Numbered from the stretch's first letter, positions 1 through 9,984 are shown. The stretch: 64,000 nucleotides of DNA from Candidatus Solirubrobacter pratensis (GCF_000425945.1 NZ_AUEK01000006.1:558001-622000); one strand, 5' to 3'. Translations and numbers: made by a program. The notes: generated by a model not told the origin, from the sequence alone.

Positions 1-1028
1 CGGAGGCGGCGCTCGGCGCGCGGCCCGGCGAGGTGATCGTCTGCGACTCGACGACGGTCAACCTCTACAAGCTCGCCTGCGCCACGCTCGACGCGTACTC
101 GCTCTCGGCCCAGCGCGCGCTCGTGACCGATCGCGACAACTTCCCCACCGACCGCTACGTGCTCGAGGGGATCGCGGAGCAGCGCGGGCTCGAGCTGCGG
201 CTGCTCGAGGCCGAGGACCCGCTGCACGGGCCGCAGCCGGCGGACCTCGAGCCGCTGCTCGCGGACGGCGCGGTCGCGCTGATCGTCCTCAGCCACGTCG
301 CCTACCGCTCCGGCGCGCTGGCCGACATGGAGGCGCTGACGCGCCTCGCCCGCGACTACGACGCGCATATCGTCTGGGACCTCTCGCACTCGGCCGGCGC
401 CGTGCCGGTCCGCCTGCGCGATGCCGGCGTCGAGCTCGCCGTCGGCTGCACGTACAAGTACCTCAACTCGGGCCCGGGCGGGACCGCGTACCTGTACGTG
501 GCGGAGGAGCTGCAGGCGGGTCTGCGGTCGCCGATCTGGGGCTGGTTCGGGCAGGCCGAGCAGTTCGCGATGGAGCGGCCGTACGAGCCCGCCGAGGGCA
601 TCGGCCGCTTCCTCGCCGGCACGCCGCCGATCCTCAACGTCGCGGCGGTCGAGGCCGGCGCCGGGCTGACCGCCGAGGCCGGCATCGAGGCGATCCGCGA
701 GAAGTCGGTCGCGCAGACCGAGCTCGTGATCGCGCTGCATGACGAATGGCTGGCGCCGCTCGGCTTCGAGCTCGGCACGCCGCGCGACCCCGCCCGGCGC
801 GGCTCGCACGTCTCGCTGCGCCACCCCGAGGCGTGGCCGATCTGCCGCGCGCTGATCGAGCGCGCGGCGGTCGTCCCGGACTTCCGCGGGCCGGACTCGA
901 TCCGGCTCGGGGTGGCGCCGCTCTACACGTCCTACGTCGACGTGTGGGACGCGCTGGACCGCCTGCGCGGGCTCGTCGAGCGCGGCGAGCAGCGCGCGGT
1001 CGACGCCGCGCGCGCTCGCGTCACGTAG
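1..1028 (+). CDS. kynU: Kynureninase, C-terminal part (5' end outside window)
   Basis: PLP-dependent hydrolase of tryptophan catabolism that splits kynurenine or 3-hydroxykynurenine into (hydroxy)anthranilate and alanine in the cytoplasm. The open frame enters from the left edge (first full codon at base 3), so the start lies outside; about 340 of the usual ~400 residues are visible. The block TYKYLNSGPGG carries the lysine expected to bind PLP, and the upstream DLSHSAGAVPV block is the typical cofactor-binding segment. The stop at 1026-1028 overlaps the end of a broken VOC gene on the other strand. No other kyn gene is visible, so operon partners would be to the left. Family assignment is confident. 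Confidence 0.93.
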   Translation, partial: EAALGARPGEVIVCDSTTVNLYKLACATLDAYSLSAQRALVTDRDNFPTDRYVLEGIAEQRGLELRLLEAEDPLHGPQPADLEPLLADGAVALIVLSHVAYRSGALADMEALTRLARDYDAHIVWDLSHSAGAVPVRLRDAGVELAVGCTYKYLNSGPGGTAYLYVAEELQAGLRSPIWGWFGQAEQFAMERPYEPAEGIGRFLAGTPPILNVAAVEAGAGLTAEAGIEAIREKSVAQTELVIALHDEWLAPLGFELGTPRDPARRGSHVSLRHPEAWPICRALIERAAVVPDFRGPDSIRLGVAPLYTSYVDVWDALDRLRGLVERGEQRAVDAARARVT

Positions 1029-1240
1029 CCGTGACCTCCTCCATGCGGCGCTGCATCTCCTCGTCGCTCATGTCCTCGGTGTGATGTGCGTCGCGAGCAT
1101 CCAGCGGTGGCCGAACGGGTCGCGCAGCGAGCCGGCGCGGTCGCCGTGGAACTGGTCGGCGACGCGCGCGCCGCGGGCCCGTCGCCGACCACGAGCGACG
1201 GGGTGAGCGTGTGGAATCCCTCGGGAATCGGCTTGGTCAT
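1021..1240 (-). pseudogene. Broken VOC/PhnB-like gene
   Basis: The minus strand starts with MTKPIPEGFHTLTPSLVVGD, a typical start of PhnB-like glyoxalase-fold (VOC) proteins, then breaks. A second frame gives the family's C-terminal part (FHGDRAGSLRDPFGHRWML), and a third frame gives the tail (DMSDEEMQRRMEE) up to a stop at 1021. Only about 70 codons remain of a ~140-residue protein, so there is a large internal deletion plus at least two frame changes. It is a decayed gene between kynU and an AraC-type fragment; no function is expected. Confidence 0.75.
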
Positions 1241-1293
1241 GCGGCCAACCTACGAGGGCTCCGGGCGGCCGTATCGTAAGAACGCGACAGCCG

Positions 1294-1572
1294 ATGGAGA
1301 CGACCACGAGCCACCGCGGGGTCCTCGATCCGGAGGCGGCGGCGCGCCACTTCCGCCTCGCCCGATACGCGCCGTCGCCCGATCTCGCTCACCTGGTCGA
1401 GCGCCACTGGTTCGTCGAGTGGCACCCGCGCGAGCCGTACACGCAGCGCGTCGTCACCCACCCGAGCGTCAACCTCGCCTTCGAGCCGCACTACGCGCTC
1501 GTGTTCGGCGTGGTCGGCCGCGCGCCCACCGAGTGCGCGGCCATGTGCGCCGGCCCGGCGCTCGCCGCCTGA
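1294..1572 (+). pseudogene. Truncated AraC-type regulator (N-terminal domain only)
   Basis: 92 codons resemble the start of the N-terminal sensing domain (DUF6597-like) found in AraC-family regulators: RYAPSPDLAHLVERHWFVEW followed by HPSVNLAFE. The match ends near VFGVVGR and no AraC DNA-binding domain follows. The stop codon TGA shares its last base with the ATG of the next gene (TGATG), so what is left could still deliver ribosomes to that gene. Probably the residue of a deletion that removed the rest of the regulator. A small functional protein cannot be excluded. Confidence 0.6.
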
Positions 1573-2450
1573 TGCGACGGCGCACCCCGGCCGGACCGCG
1601 TCGTCTCATGGGTTGGGCGCGGGCGCTGACTCGCGGCTTCGAGGAGCACAACCTCCTCACCTACGCGAGCGCGATCTCCTTCCGCGTCTTCTTCGCGCTG
1701 ATCCCGCTCAGCCTCTTCGCACTCGGGCTCCTGGGATTCCTGCATCTCGACGGCGTCTGGCGCCACCACGTCGCACCCAGCATCCGCCCGAACGTGTCCC
1801 CGGCGGCCTTCAGCGTCATCCAGAGCACCGTCGCCGAGGTGCTCGGGCATCGCCGCGCGTTCTGGCTCACCTTCGGCGCGGCGATCGCGATCTGGGAGGT
1901 CTCCGGCGCGATGCGCGCGGTCATGGGCGCCTTCAACGCCGTCAACGGGCTCGAGGACCGGCGCTCGCTGCGCCGGCGCCTCGCCGTCTCGTGCGGCCTC
2001 GCGGTCGTGGTCGGCGCGCTGGTGATCGCCGCGGCGGCCCTGGTGTTCGCCGGCGGCCCCGCCGTCGGCGCCCTGCTCGGCTCGGGCACGCTGGTCGCGC
2101 TCGCGGCCTTCGCGCTGCGCTGGGGCGCCGCAGCGGCGCTGCTGCTGCTGATCGTCGCGATCCTCGGCCGCTTCGCGCCCGCGGAGCGCCAGCCGGTCCG
2201 GTGGGCAGGCCTCGGCGCGTTGCTCGTCGTGGTCGGCTGGGCGGTCACCTCGGCGCTCTTCGGCTGGTACGCCCGCTCGGTCGCCGACTACGGCTCCGTC
2301 TACGGCGGGCTCGCCACCGTGTTCGTGACGATCGAGTACCTCTACCTGTCCGCGACCGTCTTCGTCACGGGGATCGAAGTCGACGCGCTGGTCCGGCGCC
2401 GGGTGGAAGGGGGTTCGGGCCGCCGCGCTGGTCAGGCGCAGCGGCCCTGA
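1572..2450 (+). CDS. YihY/BrkB-family membrane protein
   Basis: 292 residues with about six hydrophobic segments. The family signature is visible early (LLTYASAISFRVFFALIPLSL) and late (YGSVYGGLATVFVTIEYLYL). YihY/BrkB proteins (formerly misnamed ribonuclease BN) are inner-membrane proteins of uncertain transport or structural role. The ATG at 1572 overlaps the stop of the AraC fragment and gives the normal family N-terminus; longer in-frame extensions upstream are arginine-rich and not membrane-like. The C-terminal ~20 residues are polar. It converges on the antiporter gene on the opposite strand. Confidence 0.85.
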   Translation: MRRRTPAGPRRLMGWARALTRGFEEHNLLTYASAISFRVFFALIPLSLFALGLLGFLHLDGVWRHHVAPSIRPNVSPAAFSVIQSTVAEVLGHRRAFWLTFGAAIAIWEVSGAMRAVMGAFNAVNGLEDRRSLRRRLAVSCGLAVVVGALVIAAAALVFAGGPAVGALLGSGTLVALAAFALRWGAAAALLLLIVAILGRFAPAERQPVRWAGLGALLVVVGWAVTSALFGWYARSVADYGSVYGGLATVFVTIEYLYLSATVFVTGIEVDALVRRRVEGGSGRRAGQAQRP

Positions 2451-2547
2451 GGTGCGTCCGGCCGGCGAGCGTCGGGAGGGGAGAACAGCCCGGTGGCCTT
2501 CGCGTCGATGAGGTGGTCAGCCTCTCTGTGGGAGTAACTATCGCGAC

Positions 2548-2596
2548 AGGGCGGTTCTGTGACCATCGCCCTAAGGGATGAATCGCATCACCCCTT
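2548..2596. terminator. Two adjacent hairpins between convergent genes
   Basis: AGGGCG (2548-2553) pairs with CGCCCT (2567-2572). Immediately after, AAGGG-TGA (2573-2581) pairs with TCA-CCCTT (2588-2596) with one mismatch. They lie in the 153-base gap between the ends of the YihY gene (+) and the antiporter gene (-), where a bidirectional terminator is expected. No long T-run is present, so this is a structural guess. Confidence 0.4.
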
Positions 2597-2603
2597 CCTC
2601 CGT

Positions 2604-3683
2604 TCACGGGCTGAAGATCAGCACGAGGTAGACGAAGAACACGAGCAGGTGCACGGCGCCCGCCAGTACGGTCGTGCGCGGGCCCGAGAACGTGACGACG
2701 CTGAGCAGCAGGGTCAGCGCGATCAGGACGATCCCGCTCGGGTCGAGCCCGAGCAGGACGTCGCGGCCGGTGATCAGGCCGATCGTGAGGACGGCCGGGA
2801 GCGTGAGGCCGACCGTCGAGAGGCAGGCGCCGAGGCAGAGGTTGACCGTGCGCTGGAGCTTGTTGGCATACGCCGCCTTGAGCGCGCTCACGCCCTCGGG
2901 CGTGAAGATGATCAGCGCGATCAGGACCCCGCTGAGCGCGACCGGCGCGCCGATGTCGTGGATGCCGTGCGAGACGACCTTGTCGAGCCGCTTGGCGAGC
3001 AGCACGATCGGGAGCACGGTCGCGACGAGCAGGACCGTGTGCCGGGCGATCGCGCGCGGCGAGCGCTCCTCCGGCCTGTGCTCGTCGCCCTCCTCCAGCG
3101 TGAACAGATCCCGGTGCCGGCCTGTCTGGATGATCAGGAAGATCGCGTACAGGGCGGCGGTCGCGAGCGAGAAGAGGATCGCCTGCGTCGTCGAGAGCGT
3201 CTCGTCGGACGTCGACCGCGTCACGCTCGGCATGATCAGCGCGATCGTCGCGAGCGGGATGATCACGACGAGGTAGGCGGACGCGCCCTCGAGGCTGTAT
3301 TCCTGCGTGTGGTGCCGGATCCCGCCGATCACGAGCGAGAGCCCGACGACGCCGTTGAGGACGATCATGATCACGGCGAACATCGTGTCCCGGCCGACCG
3401 TCGGCGATCCCCCGCCGCCGAGCATCACGGCGCTGATCAGCATCACCTCGATCACGACGATCGAGAGCGTGAGGATCAGCGTGCCCAGCGGCTCGCCGAG
3501 CATCTCGGCGAGGTGATCGGCCTCGACGACGACGCCGAACGCGCACCACAGGATCACGCCGAGGATCCAGGCGAACAGCAGCACCTCGAGCGGCCACTTG
3601 TCGAGCGTCGACTCCGAGAGCAGGTCGCCGCCGAAGAGCGCGAAGGCGAGAACCGTGCCCCAGCCGGCGATCAGGCGCCGCAT
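2604..3683 (-). CDS. Ca2+/H+ antiporter, ChaA/CaCA type
   Basis: 359 residues with about eleven hydrophobic segments, arranged as two repeats like cation/Ca2+ exchangers. Conserved acidic ion-binding motifs are visible in both halves: GTLILTLSIVVIEVMLI near residue 75 and IIFTPEGVSALKAA near residue 255. It probably exports Ca2+ (or Na+/K+) against protons across the cytoplasmic membrane, as in the ChaA/y4hA group. The ATG at 3683 gives the normal length; a much longer upstream extension in this frame is antisense to the beta-glucosidase and is rejected. The start overlaps the end of the HAD gene by 13 bases, so the two are translated together. Confidence 0.87.
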   Translation of the reverse strand: MRRLIAGWGTVLAFALFGGDLLSESTLDKWPLEVLLFAWILGVILWCAFGVVVEADHLAEMLGEPLGTLILTLSIVVIEVMLISAVMLGGGGSPTVGRDTMFAVIMIVLNGVVGLSLVIGGIRHHTQEYSLEGASAYLVVIIPLATIALIMPSVTRSTSDETLSTTQAILFSLATAALYAIFLIIQTGRHRDLFTLEEGDEHRPEERSPRAIARHTVLLVATVLPIVLLAKRLDKVVSHGIHDIGAPVALSGVLIALIIFTPEGVSALKAAYANKLQRTVNLCLGACLSTVGLTLPAVLTIGLITGRDVLLGLDPSGIVLIALTLLLSVVTFSGPRTTVLAGAVHLLVFFVYLVLIFSP

Positions 3684-4327
3684 TGCGACGCCAGATCGAG
3701 GAAGTCCGCGGCGACCACGTCCCAATCGCCGCCCGGCGCGGCGTCCTCGGTCGGGCGGGAGACGAACGCGGTGCGCAGCCCGAGCGCCGCGGCGGCCGCG
3801 AGGTCCGCGTTGTGCGCCGCGACCATCATGACCTCTCCCGGTTGCAGCCCGAGCGCCGCCACGCTGCGAAGGTACGCCGCAGGCTGCGGCTTGTAGGCGT
3901 GCGCAAGCTCGGCGCCGACGATCGCGTCCCACGGCAGTCCCGCGTGCCTGGCCATGTCGACGAGCAGCGCGATGTGGCCGTTGGAGCACGGGGCGATCAC
4001 GCAGCGCCGCTTGAGGCGCGTGAGGCCCTCGACCGTGTCCGGCCACGGATCCAGCCGGTGCCAGACGCGCGTGAGCTCGTCCGGATCGGCGACGGCGAGC
4101 CCGCGCGCGGTCAGCAAACGGTCCAGGGCCTCGCGGTGCAGCCCGTCGAGATCGGTCCACTCGCGCTCGCCCGACCGCACGGTCTCCAGCTGCGGCTGGT
4201 AGGCACCGCGCCAGGCGTCGGCGAGCTCCGCGGGCAGTCCCCGCCGCTCCAGCTCCCGCGTGACGGTGCCGCGCCAATCGACGCACGTCCCGAATACGTC
4301 GAAGAGCATCGCGTGCACGAGACTCAT
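3671..4327 (-). CDS. HAD-superfamily hydrolase, haloacid dehalogenase type II-like
   Basis: 218 residues. The nucleophile aspartate is in MLFDVFGTCVDWRG, motif II is APCSNGH, the lysine is in YKPQPAAYL, and the last motif is MMVAAHNADLAAA; this arrangement is that of L-2-haloacid dehalogenase type II and related phosphatases. The substrate cannot be read from sequence; many members are phosphatases. The start at 4327 was chosen because it gives a short leader before MLFD; ATGs at 4339 and 4309 are alternatives. Only ten bases separate it from the divergent beta-glucosidase start, so both promoters must lie partly inside coding sequence. The 3' end overlaps the antiporter start. Confidence 0.85.
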   Translation of the reverse strand: MSLVHAMLFDVFGTCVDWRGTVTRELERRGLPAELADAWRGAYQPQLETVRSGEREWTDLDGLHREALDRLLTARGLAVADPDELTRVWHRLDPWPDTVEGLTRLKRRCVIAPCSNGHIALLVDMARHAGLPWDAIVGAELAHAYKPQPAAYLRSVAALGLQPGEVMMVAAHNADLAAAAALGLRTAFVSRPTEDAAPGGDWDVVAADFLDLASQCGA

Positions 4328-4337
4328 ACTGACGGTC

Positions 4338-6686
4338 ATGGAGGAACTGCTGCGCGCGCGCTTGGCCGAGCTCGACCTGGAGCAGAAGGTGCGACTGCTC
4401 ACGGGTGCCGACTTCTGGGCGCTGTACGACGAGCCGGCGGCCGGCCTGCGCCGCCTGGTCACGTCCGACGGGCCGGCCGGCGTCCGCGGCGAGCGCTGGG
4501 ACGAGCGCGAGCCCTCGGCCAACGTGCCGTCCCCGACGGCCCTGGCCGCGACCTGGGACGAGGGGCGGATCGAGCGCCTGGGCGGCCTGCTCGCCGCCGA
4601 ATGCCGGCGCAAGGGCGTCGACGTGCTGCTGGCGCCGACGGTCAACCTCCACCGCACGCCGTACGGCGGGCGCCACTTCGAGTGCTTCAGCGAGGACCCG
4701 CTGCTGACGGCGCGGATCGGCATCGCGTACGTGCGCGGGCTCCAGGACGCAGGCGTCGGCGCGACCGTCAAGCACTACGTCGCCAACGACTCCGAGACCG
4801 AGCGCTTCACGCTCGACGCGCGGGTGGACGAGCGGACGCTGCGCGAGCTCTACATGCGGCCGTTCGAGGAGATCGTCGAGGCGGCGCATCCCTGGGCGGT
4901 GATGGCCGCCTACAACAGGGTCAACGGGCACACGATGACGGAGTCGCCGCTGTTGCGGGAAGTGCTCAAGGACGCGTGGGAGTGGGACGGGCTGGTGATG
5001 TCGGACTGGTTCGCCGGCCGCTCGCTCGACGCCGCCGCGGCCGCCCTCGATCTCGTGATGCCGGGGCCGGGCGGCCCATGGGGCGACGCGCTGGTCGCGG
5101 CAGTGCGCGCGGGCCGGGTGAGCGAGGCGGCGATCGACGACAAGGTGCTGCGGATCCTGCGGCTCGCGGCGCGCGTGGGCGCCCTGGAGGGCGTGGACGC
5201 GCCGGCCGCGCCCGCACAGTGGGACATCCCCGCCGAGCTGCGCGCGACGGCCGCCGCCAGCTTCGTGCTCGTCCGCAACCACGGCACGCTGCTCCCGCTC
5301 AACGGCCCGTCGCTGAAGAAGGTCGCCGTGATCGGCCCGAACGCCGCGGTCGCCCGCACGCTCGGCGGCGGCAGCGCGACGGTCTTCCCGCCCTACACGG
5401 TCTCGCCGCTCGAGGGCCTGCGCGCGGCGCTGCCGCACGCCGAGGTGACGTACGCCCCGGGGGTGCGCACGCACGAGCGTCTGCCCGTCGCGGCGGACAT
5501 GGACGTCGTGCTGCACTACATCGGCGCCGACCTGGAGCCCGAGCCGCGGCGCGCCGGGGACTACCACTGGAACGCGCTCCCGGCCGGGACGACGGCGGTC
5601 GAGGCGCACGCGACGTTGCGAGCGGACACCGCCGGCGAGTACGTGATCGGCGCGTCGGGGACCGGGCGCCTCCGGTTGTCGCTGGACGGGAAGATCGCGT
5701 TCGACGAGCTGCTGGCGCTCGGGCCGGACGCCGATCCCGCCGAGGCGCACATGTTCCCGCCGCAGAAGGGCGCGCCGGTGACGCTGGCGGCCGGCGAGGA
5801 GGTCGGCATCGTCCTGCGCTACGACGTCGCCGACGGCGCGGGGTCCTCGTTCGACTCGCCCGCGGCGCTCTTCAAGCTCAACGTCGACCGGCCGCACGGG
5901 ACGCCCGAGGCGATGCTCGAGGAGGCGGTGGCGGTGGCGCGCGAGGCCGACGTGGCGATCCTCGTCGTCGGCACGACCGAGGAGGTCGAGAGCGAGGGCT
6001 TCGATCGCTCCACGCTCGCGCTGCCAGGCCTCCAGGACGAGCTCGTGCGCCGCGTCAACGAGGCGTGCGCGCGGACCGTCGCGATCGTCAATGCCGGCGC
6101 GCCCGTGCTGCTGCCCTGGGCCGACCGAGTGCCCGCGATCCTGCTGTCGTGGTTCCCCGGCCAGGAGGCCGGCAACGCGCTCGCCGACGTACTGCTCGGG
6201 GCCGTCGAGCCCGGCGGGCGGCTGCCGACGACGTGGCCGGCGTCTGAGGCGGGCCTGCCGTCCTCGCGCCCGGTGGACGGCGTGCTCGAGTACGCCGAGG
6301 GCACGGCGATCGGCTACCGGCGCCCCGGCGAGGTCCTGTACCCGTTCGGCCACGGCCACGGCTACACGTCCTGGGACTACCTGGGGATCGAGCCGTTCGA
6401 CGGCGGCGTGCGCGTGCGCGTCGTGAACAGCGGCACGCGCCGCGGGCGCGACGTGGTGCAGGTCTACGCCGCCCGGCCGGAGCTCAGGCTCGTCGGCTTC
6501 GCGGGCGTCGAGGCGGAGCCGGGCGAGCAGGTCGACGTCGAGATCGCGGTGCCCGAACGCGCGCTGGCGCGCTGGGACGGCGGCTGGGTCGTCGAGCCGG
6601 GCGACTACGAGCTGTCCGCGGGCCGCTCGGTCGCCGACCTGCGCGTGAGCACCACGATCGCGGTCGCGGGCTCCGTCGCGCACTGA
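4338..6686 (+). CDS. Glycoside hydrolase family 3 beta-glucosidase
   Basis: 782 residues. The GH3 N-terminal barrel carries KHYVANDSETER and the nucleophile aspartate in GLVMSDWFAG (about D223). The GH3 C-terminal domain starts near residue 310 (FVLVRNHGTLLPLN) and is interrupted near 400-540 by a PA14-like carbohydrate-binding insertion. A fibronectin-III-like domain closes the protein (RRGRDVVQVYAA). This order is that of bglB/bglX-type beta-glucosidases with a PA14 insert, which release glucose from beta-glucosides. No signal peptide is seen, so it is probably cytoplasmic and acts on imported oligosaccharides. The stop TGA overlaps the ATG of the following LysR gene. Confidence 0.92.
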   Translation: MEELLRARLAELDLEQKVRLLTGADFWALYDEPAAGLRRLVTSDGPAGVRGERWDEREPSANVPSPTALAATWDEGRIERLGGLLAAECRRKGVDVLLAPTVNLHRTPYGGRHFECFSEDPLLTARIGIAYVRGLQDAGVGATVKHYVANDSETERFTLDARVDERTLRELYMRPFEEIVEAAHPWAVMAAYNRVNGHTMTESPLLREVLKDAWEWDGLVMSDWFAGRSLDAAAAALDLVMPGPGGPWGDALVAAVRAGRVSEAAIDDKVLRILRLAARVGALEGVDAPAAPAQWDIPAELRATAAASFVLVRNHGTLLPLNGPSLKKVAVIGPNAAVARTLGGGSATVFPPYTVSPLEGLRAALPHAEVTYAPGVRTHERLPVAADMDVVLHYIGADLEPEPRRAGDYHWNALPAGTTAVEAHATLRADTAGEYVIGASGTGRLRLSLDGKIAFDELLALGPDADPAEAHMFPPQKGAPVTLAAGEEVGIVLRYDVADGAGSSFDSPAALFKLNVDRPHGTPEAMLEEAVAVAREADVAILVVGTTEEVESEGFDRSTLALPGLQDELVRRVNEACARTVAIVNAGAPVLLPWADRVPAILLSWFPGQEAGNALADVLLGAVEPGGRLPTTWPASEAGLPSSRPVDGVLEYAEGTAIGYRRPGEVLYPFGHGHGYTSWDYLGIEPFDGGVRVRVVNSGTRRGRDVVQVYAARPELRLVGFAGVEAEPGEQVDVEIAVPERALARWDGGWVVEPGDYELSAGRSVADLRVSTTIAVAGSVAH

Positions 6687-7558
6687 TGGAGCTGCGGCAA
6701 CTCGAGTACTTCGCCGCCGTCGCGCGGCACCGCCACTTCACGCGCGCGGCGGAGGAGCTGTACGTCACCCAGCCGGCGCTCTCGCAGCAGGTGCGCCGGC
6801 TGGAGGCGGAGCTCGGGCTGGCGCTGCTGCGCCGGACGTCGCGCGGCGTGGAGCTGACGGCGGCCGGCGAAGATCTGCTCGCCCACGCGCAGGCGGTGCT
6901 CGCCGAGGTGGCGCGGGCGCGTGCGCAGATGGACCGGCACGCAGGTGTCTCGCGCGGCGTCGCGCGAGTGGCGGCGACCGCGGCCGACGCGCCGCGGCTC
7001 CCGGACGCGCTGGCGGACTTCCACGCCGGCCACCCGCGGATCCAGATCGCCCTGCGGCAGGGCTCCGCCGCGGAGGTCGTCGCGCTCGTCCAGCGCGGCT
7101 CGGTCGACGTCGCCGTGCTCGCGCTCGCGGGCGAGCCGCCGTCGGGCGTCGAGACGACGCCGCTGACGGACGAGCCGCTGCGCGTCGCGGTCCCCGCCGA
7201 CGACGAGCTCGCCGGCGCGACCGTCACCCTGGAGGACCTCCGCGGACGCCCGTTCATCCTCGCCGAGCCGGGCACCGCGCTGCGCGAGACCGTGATGGCG
7301 GCGACGCAGGCGGCCGGCTTCAGCCCGCTTCCGCTCGTCGAGGTCGGCGACCCCGGCACCGTCCGCCACCTCGTCCGCGCAGGGCTCGGCATCAGCCTCG
7401 TCCCGGCGTCCTGGCTCGAGCGCCCGGGCCCCGTCGTCGCCGCCGCCGACCTCGACCGCCCGCCGCGCCACCGCCTCTCCCTGCTCACGCCGGCGGCCGG
7501 CCCATCCCCGGCCGGACGCCTGCTCTACGAGCGCCTGAAAGCCCTTAGAGGCCTTTAG
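6686..7558 (+). CDS. LysR-family transcriptional regulator
   Basis: 290 residues. The N-terminal winged helix-turn-helix is clear ([20 protein letters not shown], then [17 protein letters not shown]), followed by the two-lobed effector-binding domain ([22 protein letters not shown]). The start ATG overlaps the stop of the GH3 gene (TGATG), which suggests co-transcription and perhaps control of the glucosidase; the inducer cannot be predicted. Its stop overlaps the end of the convergent copA gene by four bases. Confidence 0.92.
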   Translation: MELRQLEYFAAVARHRHFTRAAEELYVTQPALSQQVRRLEAELGLALLRRTSRGVELTAAGEDLLAHAQAVLAEVARARAQMDRHAGVSRGVARVAATAADAPRLPDALADFHAGHPRIQIALRQGSAAEVVALVQRGSVDVAVLALAGEPPSGVETTPLTDEPLRVAVPADDELAGATVTLEDLRGRPFILAEPGTALRETVMAATQAAGFSPLPLVEVGDPGTVRHLVRAGLGISLVPASWLERPGPVVAAADLDRPPRHRLSLLTPAAGPSPAGRLLYERLKALRGL

Positions 7559-9705
7559 GATCGGCCGAAGCGGCGGAGGCGGAGCGCGTTGCCGACGACC
7601 GACAGGCTCGAGAGCGCCATCGCGAGCCCCGCGATGACCGGGTTGAGCAGCCCGAGCGCGGCCAGCGGGATCGCGGCGACGTTGTAGCCGAACGCCCAGC
7701 CGAGGTTCTGCCTGATCGTCCGCAGCGTCGCGCGCGAGAGGCGGATCGCGTCGGCGGCGGAGCGCAGGTCGCCGGAGACCAGCGTCAGGTCGGAGGCCTC
7801 GATCGCGACGTCGGTCCCGGTGCCGATCGCCAGGCCGAGGTCGGCCTGGGCGAGCGCGGGGGCGTCGTTGACGCCGTCGCCGACCATCGCGACCACCCGG
7901 CCCTCGGCCTGCAGGCCCGCGATCACCTCGGCCTTCCCGGCCGGAAGCACCTCGGCGATCACCTCGTCGATGCCGACCTCGGCGGCGACGGCGCGGGCGG
8001 TGGCCGCGTTGTCGCCGGTCAGCAGCACCGGGCGCAGGCCGAGCGCGCGCAGCGAGGCGACCGCCTCGCGCGAGGTCGGCTTGACCGTATCGGCGACGAC
8101 GAGGACCGCGCGCACCGCGCCGTCCCACGCGGCGAGCACCGCCGTCCGCCCCTGCGCTTCAGCGTCGCGCACGGCCTGGGCGAGCGCGGCCGGCGGATCG
8201 CCGGCGAGCGCCGCGCGCCCGGCGACCACGTGCGTCCCGCCGACGACGCCTTCCACGCCGAGGCCGGCGTGGTTGACGAAGTCCGTCACCTCGGCGTCCC
8301 CGCCTGCGATCGCACGGCCGACCGGGTGCTCGGAGAACCGCTCGAGCGGGCCGACGAGCCGCAGCGTCTCCTCGGGCCCGACGACGTCCACGAGGCTCAT
8401 CCGGCCGGTCGTCACCGTGCCGGTCTTGTCGAGCACGACGGTGTCGACCGCGCGCGTGGACTCCAGGACCTCAGGCCCATTGATCAGCAGGCCGAGCTGA
8501 GCGCCGCGGCCGGTGCCCACCATCAGGGCCGTCGGCGTCGCGAGGCCCAGCGCGCAGGGACAGGCGATGATGAGCACGGAGACGGCCGCGGTGAACGCGA
8601 ACGTCGCCGTCTCGCCCGTCCCGAGCCAGAAGCCGAGCGTGCCGAGCGCGAGGACGATCACGACCGGGACGAACACGCCCGAGATGCGGTCGGCGAGCCG
8701 CTGCACCGGCGCCTTGCCGTTCTGCGCGGCCTCGACCAGCCGCGCGATCCGCGCCAGCGCCGTGTCCGCGCCGACCGCGCTCGCGCGCACGACCAGCCGG
8801 CCGCCGACGTTGACGGTCGCGCCCGCGACGCTCGCCCCCGGCTGCACCTCGACCGGCACCGACTCGCCCGTGAGCATGCTCATGTCGACCGCGCCGGCGC
8901 CGGACTCGACCACGCCGTCGGTCGCGACCTTCTCGCCGGGGCGCACGATGAAGCGATCGCCGACGGCGAGCCCGGCGACCGGCACGCGCCGGCCGTCGAG
9001 CAGCTCGACGTCCTTGGCGCCGAGCTCCAGCAGCGCGGTCAGCGCCGCGCCCGCGCGCCGCTTGGCGCGCGCCTCGAAGTAGCGCCCGGCGAGCAGGAAC
9101 GTCGTCACGACGCCCGCCGTCTCGAGGTAGATCTGGTTCGCGCCCTCGCCGGAGCGCGGGATCAGGTCGAAGGTCATGCGCATCCCGCTCATCCCGGCGT
9201 CGCCGAGGAACAGCGCATACAGCGACCACAGCCACGCGGCGAGCGTCCCGACGCTGATCAGCGTGTCCATCGTCGCGGCCCCGTGGCGCAGGTTCGCCCA
9301 CGCCGCGCGGTGGAACGGCCAGCCACCCCAGACGACGACGGGCGACACGAGCGCGAGCGAGAGCCACTGCCAGTTGTCGAACTGCAGCGAGGGGATCATC
9401 GCCAGCACGAGCACGGGCAACGAGAGCAGCGCGGAGAGCATGAGCCGCTGCCGCAGCGCCGACGTCTCGTCGCCGGGCGCGGCAGGCGCGTCCGGCAGCG
9501 CGGGCAGCGTCGCGTGGTAGCCGGCCGCCTCGACCGCCTCGACGAGCCGCCCCGGCTCGACCGAGTCCTCGTACTCGACGCGCGCCTTCTCGGTCGCGTA
9601 GTTGACGGTCGCGCTGACGCCGTCGAGCTTGTTCAGCCTGCGCTCGATCCGGTTCGCGCACGACGCGCACGTCATGCCCGTGATCGGGAGCTCGAGCGCG
9701 TTCAC
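7555..9705 (-). CDS. copA: Copper-exporting P1B-type ATPase
   Basis: 716 residues. One N-terminal heavy-metal domain carries GMTCASC. Then come eight expected membrane helices, the actuator motif LTGES, the metal-site motif [12 protein letters not shown], the phosphorylation site VLDKTGT, the SEHPVG motif and the hinge [10 protein letters not shown]. The last two helices contain FGYN and MALSS, the YN and MxxSS signatures of Cu(I) ATPases (P1B-1). It would pump Cu(I) out of the cytoplasm. copZ lies 25 bases upstream on the same strand and a thioredoxin gene before that, so the three probably form a copper-stress operon. Confidence 0.95.
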   Translation of the reverse strand: MNALELPITGMTCASCANRIERRLNKLDGVSATVNYATEKARVEYEDSVEPGRLVEAVEAAGYHATLPALPDAPAAPGDETSALRQRLMLSALLSLPVLVLAMIPSLQFDNWQWLSLALVSPVVVWGGWPFHRAAWANLRHGAATMDTLISVGTLAAWLWSLYALFLGDAGMSGMRMTFDLIPRSGEGANQIYLETAGVVTTFLLAGRYFEARAKRRAGAALTALLELGAKDVELLDGRRVPVAGLAVGDRFIVRPGEKVATDGVVESGAGAVDMSMLTGESVPVEVQPGASVAGATVNVGGRLVVRASAVGADTALARIARLVEAAQNGKAPVQRLADRISGVFVPVVIVLALGTLGFWLGTGETATFAFTAAVSVLIIACPCALGLATPTALMVGTGRGAQLGLLINGPEVLESTRAVDTVVLDKTGTVTTGRMSLVDVVGPEETLRLVGPLERFSEHPVGRAIAGGDAEVTDFVNHAGLGVEGVVGGTHVVAGRAALAGDPPAALAQAVRDAEAQGRTAVLAAWDGAVRAVLVVADTVKPTSREAVASLRALGLRPVLLTGDNAATARAVAAEVGIDEVIAEVLPAGKAEVIAGLQAEGRVVAMVGDGVNDAPALAQADLGLAIGTGTDVAIEASDLTLVSGDLRSAADAIRLSRATLRTIRQNLGWAFGYNVAAIPLAALGLLNPVIAGLAMALSSLSVVGNALRLRRFGRS

Positions 9706-9730
9706 CGCCGGCCGGGCCTCAGCGCCGGGA

Positions 9731-9931
9731 TCACGCCGGCACCGCGTCGTAGCCGGCCTCGTCGATCGCCGCGACCACCGCCGCGTCGTCGACGCCGGTG
9801 CCGCGGACGCGCACGAACCCGATCTCGGCGTCGACCTCGCTCACGCCCGCGACCTTGGCGACCTCCTCGGTCACGGCGACCTTGCAGTGGTCGCAGCTCA
9901 TGCCGGAGACGGCGTAGGAACGGATCGTCAT
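9731..9931 (-). CDS. copZ: CopZ-like copper chaperone
   Basis: 66 residues forming one heavy-metal-associated domain with the GMSCDHC metal-binding motif. It would deliver Cu(I) to CopA encoded directly downstream. The ATG at 9931 was chosen because it is preceded by a strong GAGAAGGAG ribosome site and gives the normal CopZ length; the longer reading to 10060 crosses the putative operator. Confidence 0.92.
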   Translation of the reverse strand: MTIRSYAVSGMSCDHCKVAVTEEVAKVAGVSEVDAEIGFVRVRGTGVDDAAVVAAIDEAGYDAVPA

Positions 9932-9984
9932 CGGGGGCGGCTCCTTCTCGATACCAGGGGAGGGTACTCCTCCAAGCGTATCAG

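Noticed and set aside
2451-2603. Possible riboswitch near the ion transporter
   Set aside because: The region lies at the 3' ends of both neighbouring genes, not in a leader; hairpins fit termination better.
3684-6683. Very long minus-strand open frame continuing upstream of the antiporter
   Set aside because: It is antisense to the GH3 and HAD genes, rich in Arg/Ala/Gly/His and without family features; typical shadow of high-GC coding DNA. Only 2604-3683 is real.
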